64,000 bases of DNA. Origin: Brevundimonas sp. NIBR10. Lineage in GTDB: Bacteria > Pseudomonadota > Alphaproteobacteria > Caulobacterales > Caulobacteraceae. This document shows, piece by piece, positions 48,727-57,382 of this stretch. Numbering within the stretch: position 1 is the stretch's first letter; the number at the start of each line of letters is the position of its first letter. A program made the position numbers and the translations under genes. The DNA lies in contig NZ_CP115464.1 in assembly GCF_027912515.1 (NCBI RefSeq), positions 2,294,001 through 2,358,000 on the forward strand, in the 5' to 3' direction. The notes under the pieces are model-generated. The model worked only from the letters and a program-made list of their open reading frames with translations, did no database searches and was not told the DNA's origin.

Positions 48727-49116
48727 ATGACCATGAGGATCATGATTGCCGCACTCGCCGCCGCCCTGATCGCGGGGACGGCCTCGGCGCAGCAGGCGGG
48801 GACACCGGATGCGCTGCCGGGGGCCGAGAGCTTTACCGGATGGGTCAAGGTCGTGAACGGCGAGATCCAGCTGTACCAAAGCCAGCGCGATATCCAGCAG
48901 CCCTTCGCCCGGCCCTGCACCTCGGTGGTCCTGCCGCGCGATCTGCAGCGGACGGCCAACCTGGGCGGCACACAGGTGCGGTTCAGCGGCAAGGCCGTGG
49001 CCTGGACCGAGGCGGACGGGCCGGTGATGAACTTCAAGGGTTCTCGCGTCGCCAACGAGTGCGGCGGGGCGACGGTGATCCAGGCGGATACCTTCCGGGT
49101 GCTGCGCGGAAGCTGA
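48727..49116 (+). CDS. Small exported protein of unknown function
   Basis: A 129-residue protein with a signal peptide (cleavage after TASA). The mature part is a compact, probably beta-rich domain with two Cys (in RPCTSVV and NECGGAT) that could form a disulfide. I recognise no family. It starts right after a palindromic repeat, and ends 96 bp before surE. AAAGGGAA precedes the start. Confidence 0.7.
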   Translation: MTMRIMIAALAAALIAGTASAQQAGTPDALPGAESFTGWVKVVNGEIQLYQSQRDIQQPFARPCTSVVLPRDLQRTANLGGTQVRFSGKAVAWTEADGPVMNFKGSRVANECGGATVIQADTFRVLRGS

Positions 49117-49176
49117 AGAGCGTTGATGGCGTGCCGGTTGTCGCGTCTCCGCCCGCACGTTAACGCCCGCAGCTTG

Positions 49177-49204
49177 TTGTCGCGCTATCGCCCTTCGGGC
49201 TAGT
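49177..49204 (+). promoter_or_regulatory. Predicted promoter for surE, near-leaderless
   Basis: TTGT at 49177-49180, 16 bp, then GGGCTAGT at 49197-49204. The -10 box lies 8 bp before the ATG at 49213, leaving almost no leader. Confidence 0.45.
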
Positions 49205-49212
49205 TGAGCGCC

Positions 49213-50001
49213 ATGCGAATCCTCCTGACCAACGATGACGGCATCGACGCCGAGGGCCTCGAATGCCTGGAGACGATCGCGCGGACGCTGTCGGATGATG
49301 TGTGGGTCGTGGCACCGGCGACCGAGCAGTCGGGCAAGGGGCGGGGGATCACCTTGACCGAGCCGCTGCGCGTCAACCGGCTGGGCGAAAAGCGGTTCTC
49401 GGTGACGGGGACGCCGACCGACTGTGTGGTGCTGGCGTTCAGCGACATCATGGACGGGCCGCCCGGCCTCGTGCTGTCCGGGGTGAATCGCGGGCACAAT
49501 GTCGGCGAGGACTGTTCGTACTCGGGCACCGTGGCGGGCGCCTTGCAGGGGATGGCGCTGGGGGTGCGGTCGATCGCCCTGTCGCAGTCGCTGGAGCGTT
49601 TCCATGACGAGGTGACTGCCCACTGGGACACCGCCGCCCATTTCGCGCCGGGGATTATCCAGAAATTGCTGGAACAGGATTGGGCCCCGGGCGTGGTCAT
49701 GAACCTGAACTTCCCCGCCCGGCCGATCGAGGATGTGAAAGAGGTCGAGGTGACGGTCCAGGGTTTCCGGAACATCGGCGAGATGCACGCGGTCAAGCGC
49801 ACCGACCTGCGCGGGCGCGACTACTACTGGATGAGTTTCCGGGGGGCGAAACAGGACCATGCGCCGGGCACGGATTTGCGCGCCATGGATGACGGCAGGA
49901 TCTCGGTGACGCCCCTGCACATCGACCTGACGCACCGCGAGAGCGTGCACAGCCTGAAGGGCGTGATCGGCGGGGTTCCTCTAAAGGCCGGTCTGGGATG
50001 A
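49213..50001 (+). CDS. surE: 5'/3'-nucleotidase SurE
   Basis: Metal-dependent nucleotidase acting on nucleoside monophosphates and related compounds, linked to stationary survival. The 262 residues show the N-terminal LLTNDDGIDAEGL with two metal-binding Asp, VAPATEQSGKG, and SGVNRGHNVGEDCSYSGTVAG with the metal-binding Asn. ATG 49213 preferred over a TTG at 49204. pcm overlaps its stop by 4 bp and nlpD follows, the classic surE-pcm-nlpD cluster. Confidence 0.96.
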   Translation: MRILLTNDDGIDAEGLECLETIARTLSDDVWVVAPATEQSGKGRGITLTEPLRVNRLGEKRFSVTGTPTDCVVLAFSDIMDGPPGLVLSGVNRGHNVGEDCSYSGTVAGALQGMALGVRSIALSQSLERFHDEVTAHWDTAAHFAPGIIQKLLEQDWAPGVVMNLNFPARPIEDVKEVEVTVQGFRNIGEMHAVKRTDLRGRDYYWMSFRGAKQDHAPGTDLRAMDDGRISVTPLHIDLTHRESVHSLKGVIGGVPLKAGLG

Positions 50002-50642
50002 ACCTGCACAACGACCGCGCGGGTCGACTGATCCTTTCCCTGCGCCAGCAAGGCGTGACCGACGGCAAGGTGCTGGCGGCGATGGAATCGATCGACCGCG
50101 CCGTCTTCGTGCACGAAAAATTCCTCGATCAGGCGTGGGAGGATCAGGCCCTGCCGATCGACTGCGCCCAGACGATCAGCCAGCCCTATATCGTCGGCCT
50201 GATGACCCAGGCGCTGGAGGTGGAGCCGCGCCACCGCGTGCTCGAGATCGGCACCGGCAGCGGGTATCAGTGCGCGGTGCTGAGCCGGCTGGCGCGCTAT
50301 GTCTATTCGGTGGAGCGGTACAAGTCGCTGCTGGTCGAGGCCGAGGCGAAGCTGAAGCGGCTCCAGATCGACAACGTGATCACCAAACACTCCGACGGCG
50401 GCCTGGGCTGGCCGGATCAGGCGCCCTTCGACCGGATCATGGTGACGGCGGCCTCGCCAACCGAGCCGACGGAACTGTTGAAACAGCTGAAGCCCGGCGG
50501 GGTGCTGGTCTGTCCGGTCGGGCGGACCTCGGTGCAGATGCTGCACCGCTATTCGGGCCAGCCGGACGGGTCGTTCCGCCGCGAAAGCCTGTGCGAGGTG
50601 CGGTTCGTGCCCCTGGTCGAGGGCACGGCGAAGGAGGGGTAG
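49998..50642 (+). CDS. pcm: Protein-L-isoaspartate O-methyltransferase
   Basis: Repairs isoaspartyl residues in aged proteins by SAM-dependent methylation. The 214 residues contain the Pcm hallmarks DCAQTISQPYIVGLMTQAL and VLEIGTGSGYQCAVLSRLA, then the RIMVTAASPTEP segment. ATGA overlap with surE. The 34539 protein is a divergent relative without these motifs. Confidence 0.96.
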   Translation: MNLHNDRAGRLILSLRQQGVTDGKVLAAMESIDRAVFVHEKFLDQAWEDQALPIDCAQTISQPYIVGLMTQALEVEPRHRVLEIGTGSGYQCAVLSRLARYVYSVERYKSLLVEAEAKLKRLQIDNVITKHSDGGLGWPDQAPFDRIMVTAASPTEPTELLKQLKPGGVLVCPVGRTSVQMLHRYSGQPDGSFRRESLCEVRFVPLVEGTAKEG

Positions 50643-50657
50643 AAGGAAGGGTTTAGG

Positions 50658-50724
50658 TTCGAGGGGCGAGGGGCGAGAACGAACACCACCCACGAGCCTC
50701 GGCCCTCATCCCTCGCCCCTCGAA
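50658..50724. repeat. Inverted repeat between pcm and nlpD
   Basis: TTCGAGGGGCGAGGG (50658-50672) is perfectly complementary to CCCTCGCCCCTCGAA (50710-50724), 37 bp apart. It can form a long hairpin downstream of pcm and may terminate the surE-pcm transcript. Confidence 0.7.
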
Positions 50725-50812
50725 GCTCATCGCCCCACTTTCGTGCCGATTGGCGGCTTGGCTAATGGGGCGACGCGGGGCAAAGCAGAGCTTGGACGAT
50801 CAGGAGAGCGGC

Positions 50813-51934
50813 ATGGGTATGGGTGGCTGGACGAGGCTTTTCCTTATCGCCGGGGCGGCGCTGACGGCGGCGGCCTGTTCGAGTTATCCGGATGCGCCGC
50901 GCTATTCGACGAGGGCGGACGGGACGGTGGGCCCGGCGGCCTATCCGCCGCAGCCGGTCTATCCGACGACGCGGCCTGCCCCGGTCGAGGCACCGCCCCC
51001 CCTGACCGCGCCGATCGAACCGATCGAGGGTGGGGCCCTGCCTACGGCGACGATCACCTCGGGCCTCAACGGCGGACCGTCACGGCCGGTGGTGGTGCCC
51101 GCTCCGGTGAACGAGGTACCGTCCGAGCCTGCGTATGAGCCCTCGTCGAGCGTGAGCGTGCCGAGCGCATCCGAGGGCGGGCGCAAGGCCTATGTGATCC
51201 AGCCGGGGGACACAATCTCGGGTGTCGGACGACGGTTCCGGACGCCGGTACAGGCGCTGATCGACCTCAACAATCTGGGGCCCCGGGCGGCGATCACGCC
51301 GGGTCAGCGGATCCTGTTGCCGGCCAGTGCGACCGATCTGGGGTCGGACCCCTATGCGACGGGGCCGGGTCTGATCGTCGTCGAAGGGATCGTGGACGAG
51401 ACCGAGATTCCCCCGCCGCCTGCGCCGCCGGTGGTCGCGGCACCGCGTCCGGTGCAGACGGTACCGGTGCCGGTCGCGCCCAGGCCGGCGCCTACGCCTG
51501 CGCCTTCGCCTTCGCCCGCGCCTGCCGCGCCTGCGACGGCCGGAGGGCTGGCGCTGCAATGGCCGGTGCGGGGCGACATCGTGCGGCGGTTCGGGCCGGT
51601 GGCGATGGGCGAGCGCAACAACGGCATCAATATCGGGGCCGAGGCGGGGGCCGAGGTCCGCGCCGCCGCCGCAGGACGCGTCGCCTATGTCGGGGACGAT
51701 CTGGTGGGGCAGGGGCTGACGGTTCTGATCGTGCATCGCGACGGCTGGAGAACCGTCTATGGCCATCTGGGCTCGGCGACGGTGGCCAACAATGCCGACG
51801 TCCGCGCGGGCCAGCAGATCGGCACCGTCGGGCTGACGGCCGGCGACGGGCGACCCTCGATCCATTTCGAGACGCGGCGGATGCAGGGCGACAACCCCGT
51901 GGCGGTCGATCCGCTGACGGTGTTGCCGCGCTGA
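50813..51934 (+). CDS. nlpD: LysM/LytM lipoprotein, NlpD-like
   Basis: Outer membrane lipoprotein that regulates cell-wall amidases at division. The ATG at 50813 (AGGAG site) gives 373 residues with lipobox AAAC. A LysM domain follows (VIQPGDTISGVGRRFRTPVQ), then a Pro/Ala/Val-rich linker, and a C-terminal LytM (M23) domain. The zinc site is degenerate: the H-x3-D position reads NNGINIG and the H-x-H site reads SIHFE, as in E. coli NlpD and EnvC, so it probably activates amidases rather than cutting peptidoglycan. Placed after pcm as in the enterobacterial cluster. Confidence 0.9.
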   Translation: MGMGGWTRLFLIAGAALTAAACSSYPDAPRYSTRADGTVGPAAYPPQPVYPTTRPAPVEAPPPLTAPIEPIEGGALPTATITSGLNGGPSRPVVVPAPVNEVPSEPAYEPSSSVSVPSASEGGRKAYVIQPGDTISGVGRRFRTPVQALIDLNNLGPRAAITPGQRILLPASATDLGSDPYATGPGLIVVEGIVDETEIPPPPAPPVVAAPRPVQTVPVPVAPRPAPTPAPSPSPAPAAPATAGGLALQWPVRGDIVRRFGPVAMGERNNGINIGAEAGAEVRAAAAGRVAYVGDDLVGQGLTVLIVHRDGWRTVYGHLGSATVANNADVRAGQQIGTVGLTAGDGRPSIHFETRRMQGDNPVAVDPLTVLPR

Positions 51935-51992
51935 GTTTCAAGGGGTTGAGGCGCGATCGACACAGCGCCTGCGGCTGACAGCAACGGCTGCG

Positions 51993-52021
51993 TTGCAATG
52001 ACGGGCGGCGGGCACTAGGTA
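51993..52021 (+). promoter_or_regulatory. Predicted promoter for yajC-secD-secF
   Basis: TTGC at 51993-51996, 16 bp, then CACTAGGT at 52013-52020, followed by ATCGCGCC. Nearly identical to the sites before efp and yfgM. Confidence 0.5.
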
Positions 52022-52079
52022 TCGCGCCTTCATTTCAACGGGCCCGTCAGCGGTGCCCGCGTTCGGGATTGTCCACACC

Positions 52080-52406
52080 ATGCCTACTGAAGCCGGCGGC
52101 CTGACCGCCACGATCATGCAGTTCCTGCCGTTCGTGGCGATCTTCGTGCTGTTCTACTTCCTGCTGATCCGTCCGCAGCAGAAGCGCGCCAAGGAACACG
52201 CGGCGCTGATCGCGGCGGTCAAGCGCGGCGACACCATCGTCCTGTCGTCTGGCCTGATCGGCAAGGTGACGCGGGTCGAAGAGGCCGAAGTCAACGTCGA
52301 GATCGCGCCGTCGGTCAACGTCCGCGTCGTCAAGGGCATGATCGCCGAGGTGCGGAACCGCACGGCCATCGCCGCCAACGACACCAAAGCCGTCACCAAG
52401 GCCTGA
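52080..52406 (+). CDS. yajC: Preprotein translocase subunit YajC
   Basis: Small accessory membrane protein of the SecDF-YajC complex. I chose the ATG at 52080 (108 residues); a GTG at 52053 would add nine residues. One membrane helix (FLPFVAIFVLFYFLLIRPQQK) is followed by the typical cytoplasmic domain (VKRGDTIVLSSGLIGKVTRV, VRVVKGMIAEV). secD and secF follow. Confidence 0.95.
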   Translation: MPTEAGGLTATIMQFLPFVAIFVLFYFLLIRPQQKRAKEHAALIAAVKRGDTIVLSSGLIGKVTRVEEAEVNVEIAPSVNVRVVKGMIAEVRNRTAIAANDTKAVTKA

Positions 52407-52438
52407 TCCTCAGCGTCGCCGACCCGTAAGGCTTTCCC

Positions 52439-54055
52439 ATGGTTCAGCAGTCGCGCTGGAAGATCATCGTCCTGGTGCTGGCGCTCGTGTTCGGCGTGCT
52501 GCTGGCCTATCCGAACGTGCTGTCGCAGTCCCAGAAGGACGCCCTGCCGGGCTGGCTGCCCAAGAACGGGCTGAGCCTGGGCCTCGATCTGCAGGGCGGG
52601 TCCTACCTGCTGCTTGAGGTCGACGTGCCGGCCATGCGGGCCAAGCGAATCGACAACATGGTCGAGGACGCGCGGGTGACCATGCGCGAGGGCAATTTCG
52701 CGACCAATGCCTTCCAGCGCGAAGAGGGCGGGGTCGTCGTGACCCTGGCCAACCCCGCGCAACAGGACGCCGCCCTCGAGGCCATGCGCCTGCTCGCTGG
52801 CGGGCCGAACCAGCAGGGCGTCCAGGAACGCGCCGCCAGCCGGCTCGGCAACGACCGTATCCGCTATGCCTTCACCGACCAGGCCATGAGCGCCATGGCC
52901 GCGACCGCCGTGGACCAGTCGATCGAGGTGGTGCGTCGCCGGATCGATTCACTGGGTACCCGCGAAACCTCCATCACCCGCCAGGGCGCAGACCGGATCG
53001 TGGTTCAGGCCCCGGGTGAAAGCGACCCCGCCGCCCTGGAACGGGTCATCGGCCAGACCGCCCAGCTGACCTTCCAGATGGTCGAGGACGATCCCGAACT
53101 GATCAACCTAGCCCTGCAAGGCTCGGTGCCGCCGGATTCGGTGCTGATGGTCGATCAGGACGGGGTCACGCCCCTGCTGATCAAGAAACGGGTACTGGTC
53201 TCGGGCGAGCAGTTGACGCGGGCCTCGGTCGATTCCGATCAGAACGGCCGCCCGGCCATCGGCTTCCGCTTCGACGGCGTCGGCGCACGACGCTTCGCCG
53301 CCGCCACGGCGTCCGAGAACATCGGCAAGCGGTTCGCCATCATCCTGGACAACCGGGTCATCTCGGCCCCGAACATCATCGGGACCATCCCGAGCGGCCA
53401 GGGCCAGATCACCGGAAACTTCTCGATCGCCGAGGCGTCCGAGATGGTCAATCTGCTGAACGGCGGTGCCCTGCCGGCGCCACTGAAGGTCGAGGAGCGC
53501 CGCACGGTTTCGGCCGAACTGGGCCAGGACGCGGTCGAGGCGGGGGCTCTGTCCACTGCGATCGGCTTCGTCATCATCGTGGCCTTCATGTTCCTGACCT
53601 ACGGCTTCCTGTTCGGCGGGGTGTCGGTGATCGGCCTGTTGCTGAACGGACTGATGATCGTGGCGGCCATGTCGCTTACGGGGGCCAGCCTGACCCTGCC
53701 GGGGATCGCCGGTCTGATCCTGACCTTCGCCGTGGCGGTTGACGCCAACGTGCTGATCTATGAGCGGATGCGTGACGAGGCGCGGGCCGGGCGATCGGTG
53801 ATCGCGTCGATGGACGCCGGCTTTAACAAGGCCATGGGCACCATCATCGACGCCAACCTGACCAGCCTGGTCGCCGCGGGCATCATGTTCGTGTTCGGCG
53901 CCGGACCGGTGCGCGGCTTTGCCTGGACCCTGACCATCGGGGTGTTCACCTCGGTGTTCTCGTCCGTGCTGGTGGCCCAGGTGCTGCTGGCCTGGTGGCT
54001 GAAGAGCGCCAAGCCCAAGAAACTGCCGATCGCGGACGCGGAGACGGTGAAATGA
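52439..54055 (+). CDS. secD: Protein translocase subunit SecD
   Basis: Proton-driven subunit that aids late stages of Sec export. The 538 residues have an N-terminal helix, the family segment LGLDLQGGSYLLLEVD, a periplasmic P1 region with VRRRIDSLGTRETSITRQG, and five C-terminal helices with GLILTFAVAVDANVLIYERMRDE including the conserved Asp. The secF ATG overlaps the stop. Confidence 0.97.
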   Translation: MVQQSRWKIIVLVLALVFGVLLAYPNVLSQSQKDALPGWLPKNGLSLGLDLQGGSYLLLEVDVPAMRAKRIDNMVEDARVTMREGNFATNAFQREEGGVVVTLANPAQQDAALEAMRLLAGGPNQQGVQERAASRLGNDRIRYAFTDQAMSAMAATAVDQSIEVVRRRIDSLGTRETSITRQGADRIVVQAPGESDPAALERVIGQTAQLTFQMVEDDPELINLALQGSVPPDSVLMVDQDGVTPLLIKKRVLVSGEQLTRASVDSDQNGRPAIGFRFDGVGARRFAAATASENIGKRFAIILDNRVISAPNIIGTIPSGQGQITGNFSIAEASEMVNLLNGGALPAPLKVEERRTVSAELGQDAVEAGALSTAIGFVIIVAFMFLTYGFLFGGVSVIGLLLNGLMIVAAMSLTGASLTLPGIAGLILTFAVAVDANVLIYERMRDEARAGRSVIASMDAGFNKAMGTIIDANLTSLVAAGIMFVFGAGPVRGFAWTLTIGVFTSVFSSVLVAQVLLAWWLKSAKPKKLPIADAETVK

Positions 54056-55035
54056 CCTGGTGGCCCCTCATCAAGGTTCTTCCGCAGAAGACCAACCTGC
54101 ATTTCGTCAAGTACGCGCGCTATGCCGCCGTCCTGTCGGTGGTGCTGTGCATCGCGTCGATCGTGTCCTGCTTCTATCCGGGTCTGAACCTGGGTATCGA
54201 CTTCCGGGGCGGGGCCTCGATGGAGGTGTCCAAGCCGGCCGGCCAGACGATCGATTTCGACGCCCTGCGCGGATCGGTCAATGACCTCGATATCGGCGAC
54301 GTCGGGGTCCAGGGCATCGCCCGGCGTGACAACAACATCGATGACGGCTCGACCGCCATCGTCCGCTTCCAGGTGCCCGAGGGCCGCGACCAGACCCAGG
54401 TGGTGCAACAGGTCGAGAGTGCGATCACCCAGGCTGTGGGTGAGGTGAGATATTCGGGCGTCGAGGTCGTCGGGTCCAAGGTTTCGGGCGAGCTCTTCAC
54501 CTCCGGCCTGCTGGCCCTGGGGTCGGCAATCGTGCTGATGTTCGCCTATATCTGGTTCCGCTTCGAGCCGCAGTTCGGCTTCGGCGCCGTGGCGGGCCTG
54601 CTGCACGACGTGATCCTGACCTTCGGACTGATTGTGCTGCTCCGGCTGGAGTTCAGCCTGAACATGGTCGCGGCCATCCTGACCGTCATCGGCTATTCGA
54701 TGAACGATACGGTCGTGGTGTTCGACCGGCTTCGCGAGAACCTGCGCAAATACAAGACCATGCCGTTGCGCGACGTGATCGACCTGTCGCTGAACGAGAC
54801 CCTGACGCGGACCATCATCACCGGCGTTACCGCCGTCATGGTGCTGGCGGCGCTTGCCGTGTTCGGCGGCGAGGCCCTGCGCGGCTTCTCCCTGGCCCTG
54901 ATGTTCGGGATCATCGTAGGCACCTATTCATCGATCTACGTCGGGGCGCCGATCATCCTGTTGTGGGGCGTGAAGCGCGGCGAGATCGGCGAGGAAGCCA
55001 AGCCGGTGAAGCTGGGTATGGCGTCGCGGCCTTAG
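54052..55035 (+). CDS. secF: Protein translocase subunit SecF
   Basis: Partner of SecD in the proton-driven export complex, 327 residues. The start overlaps the secD stop (ATGA). Signature segments are GLNLGIDFRGGASMEV near the N-terminus, and later LTVIGYSMNDTVVVFDRLREN, with six membrane helices in all. The gene ends 5 bp before an inverted-repeat element. Confidence 0.97.
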   Translation: MTWWPLIKVLPQKTNLHFVKYARYAAVLSVVLCIASIVSCFYPGLNLGIDFRGGASMEVSKPAGQTIDFDALRGSVNDLDIGDVGVQGIARRDNNIDDGSTAIVRFQVPEGRDQTQVVQQVESAITQAVGEVRYSGVEVVGSKVSGELFTSGLLALGSAIVLMFAYIWFRFEPQFGFGAVAGLLHDVILTFGLIVLLRLEFSLNMVAAILTVIGYSMNDTVVVFDRLRENLRKYKTMPLRDVIDLSLNETLTRTIITGVTAVMVLAALAVFGGEALRGFSLALMFGIIVGTYSSIYVGAPIILLWGVKRGEIGEEAKPVKLGMASRP

Positions 55036-55039
55036 GTTT

Positions 55040-55194
55040 CCTTCTCCCCTTGCGGGAGAAGGTGGCAGCCGAAGGCTGACGGATGAGGGGTCACTCAGAC
55101 GGTTGGAACAGCGTCCGGCAACCTCATCGTCGAAACCGAGCCACCCCTCATCCGTCACGCTCCGCGTGCCACCTTCTCCCGCAAAGGGAGAAGG
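55040..55194. repeat. Large inverted-repeat element after secF
   Basis: The arms 55040-55091 and 55143-55194 are 52-bp inverted copies with about six mismatches. Each arm begins or ends with CTTCTCCC/GGGAGAAG and holds ACCCCTCATCCGTCA. The central variable part differs between the arms (GCCGAAGGC against CGCTCCGCG) but stays a small hairpin in both. The two arms flank 51 bp. This looks like a paired REP-type element with structural constraint. Confidence 0.85.
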
Positions 55195-55202
55195 ACTAGG
55201 CT
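55174..55202 (+). promoter_or_regulatory. Possible promoter for the PuuD-like gene
   Basis: TTCTCC at 55174, then GACTAGGC at 55194-55201 with the usual 16-bp offset. The -35 part lies inside the repeat element, so the element may have brought or modified this promoter. Weakly supported. Confidence 0.3.
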
Positions 55203-55236
55203 GGCGCTTTCCGAATCCCTGGGGAGGGCTTGATCC

Positions 55237-55857
55237 ATGGCCAATCTGCTGACGAACTTTCGCACGACGATCCTGCTGAGCGTGGCGCTCGCGGTCCTGA
55301 TGATGTTCGCGTTCGGGCGGGTGGCGCCGGGCGGGTTCGACCTGGGCTTCTGGCAGGCGGCGCTGCGGTGGGTCCACGTCGTCGCGGGCATCCTGTGGAT
55401 CGGGCTGCTGTACTATTTCAACTTCGTCCAGCTCCGGATCATGCCGTCGATCCCGGCCGAGCTGAAACCCGCCATCGGCAAACATATCGCGCCCGAGGCC
55501 CTGTTCTGGTTCCGCTGGGCGGCGCTGGCGACGGTTGTGGCAGGTCTGGCCGTCATGTTCACGCGCGGTCACGCCTATGCGGCCGATGTGCTGAGCTTCG
55601 GGTTCGCGGGCGGGATGGTCCAGGGCGATCAGGGTTTCACCCTGATGGGCGTCGGCGTCTGGCTGGCCGTGATCATGTTCCTGAACGTCTGGGGCATCAT
55701 CTGGCCGAACCAGAAGCGGGCGCTCGGCATCGTGGTCGTGGATGACGAGAAGAAAGCCAAGGCCGCGCGAGTCGCCATGCTGGCCAGCCGCACCAACCTG
55801 CTGCTCAGTCTGCCCATGCTGACCTCCATGGCCATGTACCAGACCCTGTTCGGCTGA
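55237..55857 (+). CDS. PuuD/Urate_ox_N-like integral membrane protein
   Basis: A 206-residue membrane protein with about four helices. The segment FWQAALRWVHVVAGILWIGLLYYFNFVQLRIMP, with conserved His and Trp, and WLAVIMFLNVWGIIWPNQKRALG match the N-terminal domain of PuuD-type urate oxidase membrane proteins. The cytochrome c domain of PuuD is missing and no purine gene is nearby, so urate use is not supported by context. Followed after 1 bp by the NDUFAF6-like gene. Confidence 0.65.
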   Translation: MANLLTNFRTTILLSVALAVLMMFAFGRVAPGGFDLGFWQAALRWVHVVAGILWIGLLYYFNFVQLRIMPSIPAELKPAIGKHIAPEALFWFRWAALATVVAGLAVMFTRGHAYAADVLSFGFAGGMVQGDQGFTLMGVGVWLAVIMFLNVWGIIWPNQKRALGIVVVDDEKKAKAARVAMLASRTNLLLSLPMLTSMAMYQTLFG

Positions 55858-55858
55858 T

Positions 55859-56506
55859 TTGGACCAGGCGGCGCAGACTCGGGCCCCCGATCTGGATGGG
55901 CAGGTCCGCGCCGCCGATCCCGATCGCTGGCTGTCCAGCCGGTTCGTCTCCGATGCGCAGGCACGGTCTGACCTGATCGCTCTGTACGCGTTGGAGGCCG
56001 AGCTGATGGCCATCCCGACGCGGGTGACCCAGCCGTTGCTGGCCGAGATGCGCTATGTCTGGTGGCGCGACCAGCTGGACGGGGTGTTCGCGGGCGTGCC
56101 GAGGAAGGGCCATCCGGTGCTGGAGGCGTTGACGGATGTGGTCGCGCGATGGGGGCTGGAGCGCAGGCCCTTCGAGGCCCTGATCGAGGCTCACATCGGC
56201 CGGGTCCACGGCGATCCTCACGATCTGGACGCCTTCTATGTGGGGCCCATGCAGATGGCCGTCCATCTGCTGGCTGGGCCGGGACACGACGCGAAGGTCT
56301 TCGAGGCCGGTCGGCTGTGGGGCCTGACACAGGTCGGTCGACGGGATGAGGCGAGAGCGCTGCGAGGCGCGGCGAACCGGACGCTCAAGGGCCTTCCGAC
56401 CGCAGCCTTCCCGGCGGTGGCCCACGCGGCCTTGTCCAATCCGGCACAGGGCGAGGGCGGCAAGCGGCTGAGGCTGGTCTGGGCGAACCTGACGGGACGA
56501 ATCTAG
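55859..56506 (+). CDS. Squalene/phytoene synthase-fold protein, NDUFAF6-like
   Basis: A 215-residue protein with TTG as the most likely start, 1 bp after the PuuD-like stop. The segments RADPDRWLSSRFV-type start, LIALYALEAELMAIPT and PLLAEMRYVWWRDQLDGVF resemble the all-alpha squalene/phytoene synthase family in its bacterial NDUFAF6-like branch. The Asp-rich metal motifs of true prenyl synthases are not visible, so isoprenoid activity is unlikely. In eukaryotes NDUFAF6 assists complex I assembly. Its stop overlaps the stop of the convergent gene within a shared CTAG. Confidence 0.75.
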   Translation: MDQAAQTRAPDLDGQVRAADPDRWLSSRFVSDAQARSDLIALYALEAELMAIPTRVTQPLLAEMRYVWWRDQLDGVFAGVPRKGHPVLEALTDVVARWGLERRPFEALIEAHIGRVHGDPHDLDAFYVGPMQMAVHLLAGPGHDAKVFEAGRLWGLTQVGRRDEARALRGAANRTLKGLPTAAFPAVAHAALSNPAQGEGGKRLRLVWANLTGRI

Positions 56507-57381
56507 CGCGGCGCGCCTGTCGGCCAAGCCAGGACGTCGGCGGACCAGACCTGGCGGTTGGGTGATCCCGTATAGACCCAGTCCAGGGTGCGCTGCATCG
56601 TGCGGGCACCGGCGCGGGTGATCGGCGAGGCGGGCGGCAGGCCGTGCATCCGGCGGGCCCAGTCGGGCAACAGGTCGGCACCCGCCGCCATGATCAGTTC
56701 GGCGGCGCGATCCTCGGCCAGACCGCCGACCTTCTGGCGCATGACCAGGGCGGCAACCTCTCGGGTGCGGGCGTCGGCTTTGAGCTGAGGCCGCATCGAC
56801 TGGATCAGGGCCTCGGCCGAGACGCGGTCGGTGGGGACGGGATCGGCACCGAGGGCGCGGCCGATCCGGGCCATTTCCGCCAGATAGGCGTCCTGGTCCG
56901 CCATCGACATGCCGGGTTGGCCATAGCGAACCCAGGCGTCGAGGAAGCTGGTCGTCTCCGTCACATGGACCCAGGCCAGCAAGGCCGGATCACTGACGCG
57001 ATAGGGGGTGCCGTCGGCCGTCGTGCCGGAGAGTTTGTCGTGGATCGAGCGCACCTTGTCGATCGCGGCCTGGCCGGAAACGGCGTGGTCATATGTGGTG
57101 ACGGCGATGAACTTGGCCGTGCGGCGCAGGCGGCCGTGCATGTCGGCGCGGAAGTCGGAGTGGTCCCAGACGCCGGCCAGCACCGCCGGATGCAGCATCT
57201 GGAGCAACAGGCCCGACACCCCGCCGATCATCATGGTGACGATGTCGCCATTGACTCGCCAGGCGACGGAGTCGGCGGGAAACAGGGCGTCGGCACGGCG
57301 CAGGGCGGGTCGCTCGCCCCGCTCATAGTCGTTGAACAGTTCGTTGATCCGGCGACGGATGGCGACCTTGGCGAACTCCAT
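56503..57381 (-). CDS. MpaB/DUF2236 family oxygenase-like protein
   Basis: A 292-residue helical protein. RVNGDIVTMMIGGVSGLLLQMLHPAVLAGVWDHS and HVTETTSFLDAWVRYG are typical of the DUF2236 family, whose characterised members (MpaB, latex-clearing enzymes) bind heme or act as oxygenases; conserved His in MLHPAV and WVHVTE are candidate heme ligands. No signal peptide. It lies 1 bp downstream of the trmFO stop on the same strand. Substrate unknown. Confidence 0.8.
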   Translation of the reverse strand: MEFAKVAIRRRINELFNDYERGERPALRRADALFPADSVAWRVNGDIVTMMIGGVSGLLLQMLHPAVLAGVWDHSDFRADMHGRLRRTAKFIAVTTYDHAVSGQAAIDKVRSIHDKLSGTTADGTPYRVSDPALLAWVHVTETTSFLDAWVRYGQPGMSMADQDAYLAEMARIGRALGADPVPTDRVSAEALIQSMRPQLKADARTREVAALVMRQKVGGLAEDRAAELIMAAGADLLPDWARRMHGLPPASPITRAGARTMQRTLDWVYTGSPNRQVWSADVLAWPTGAPR

Positions 57382-57382
57382 G

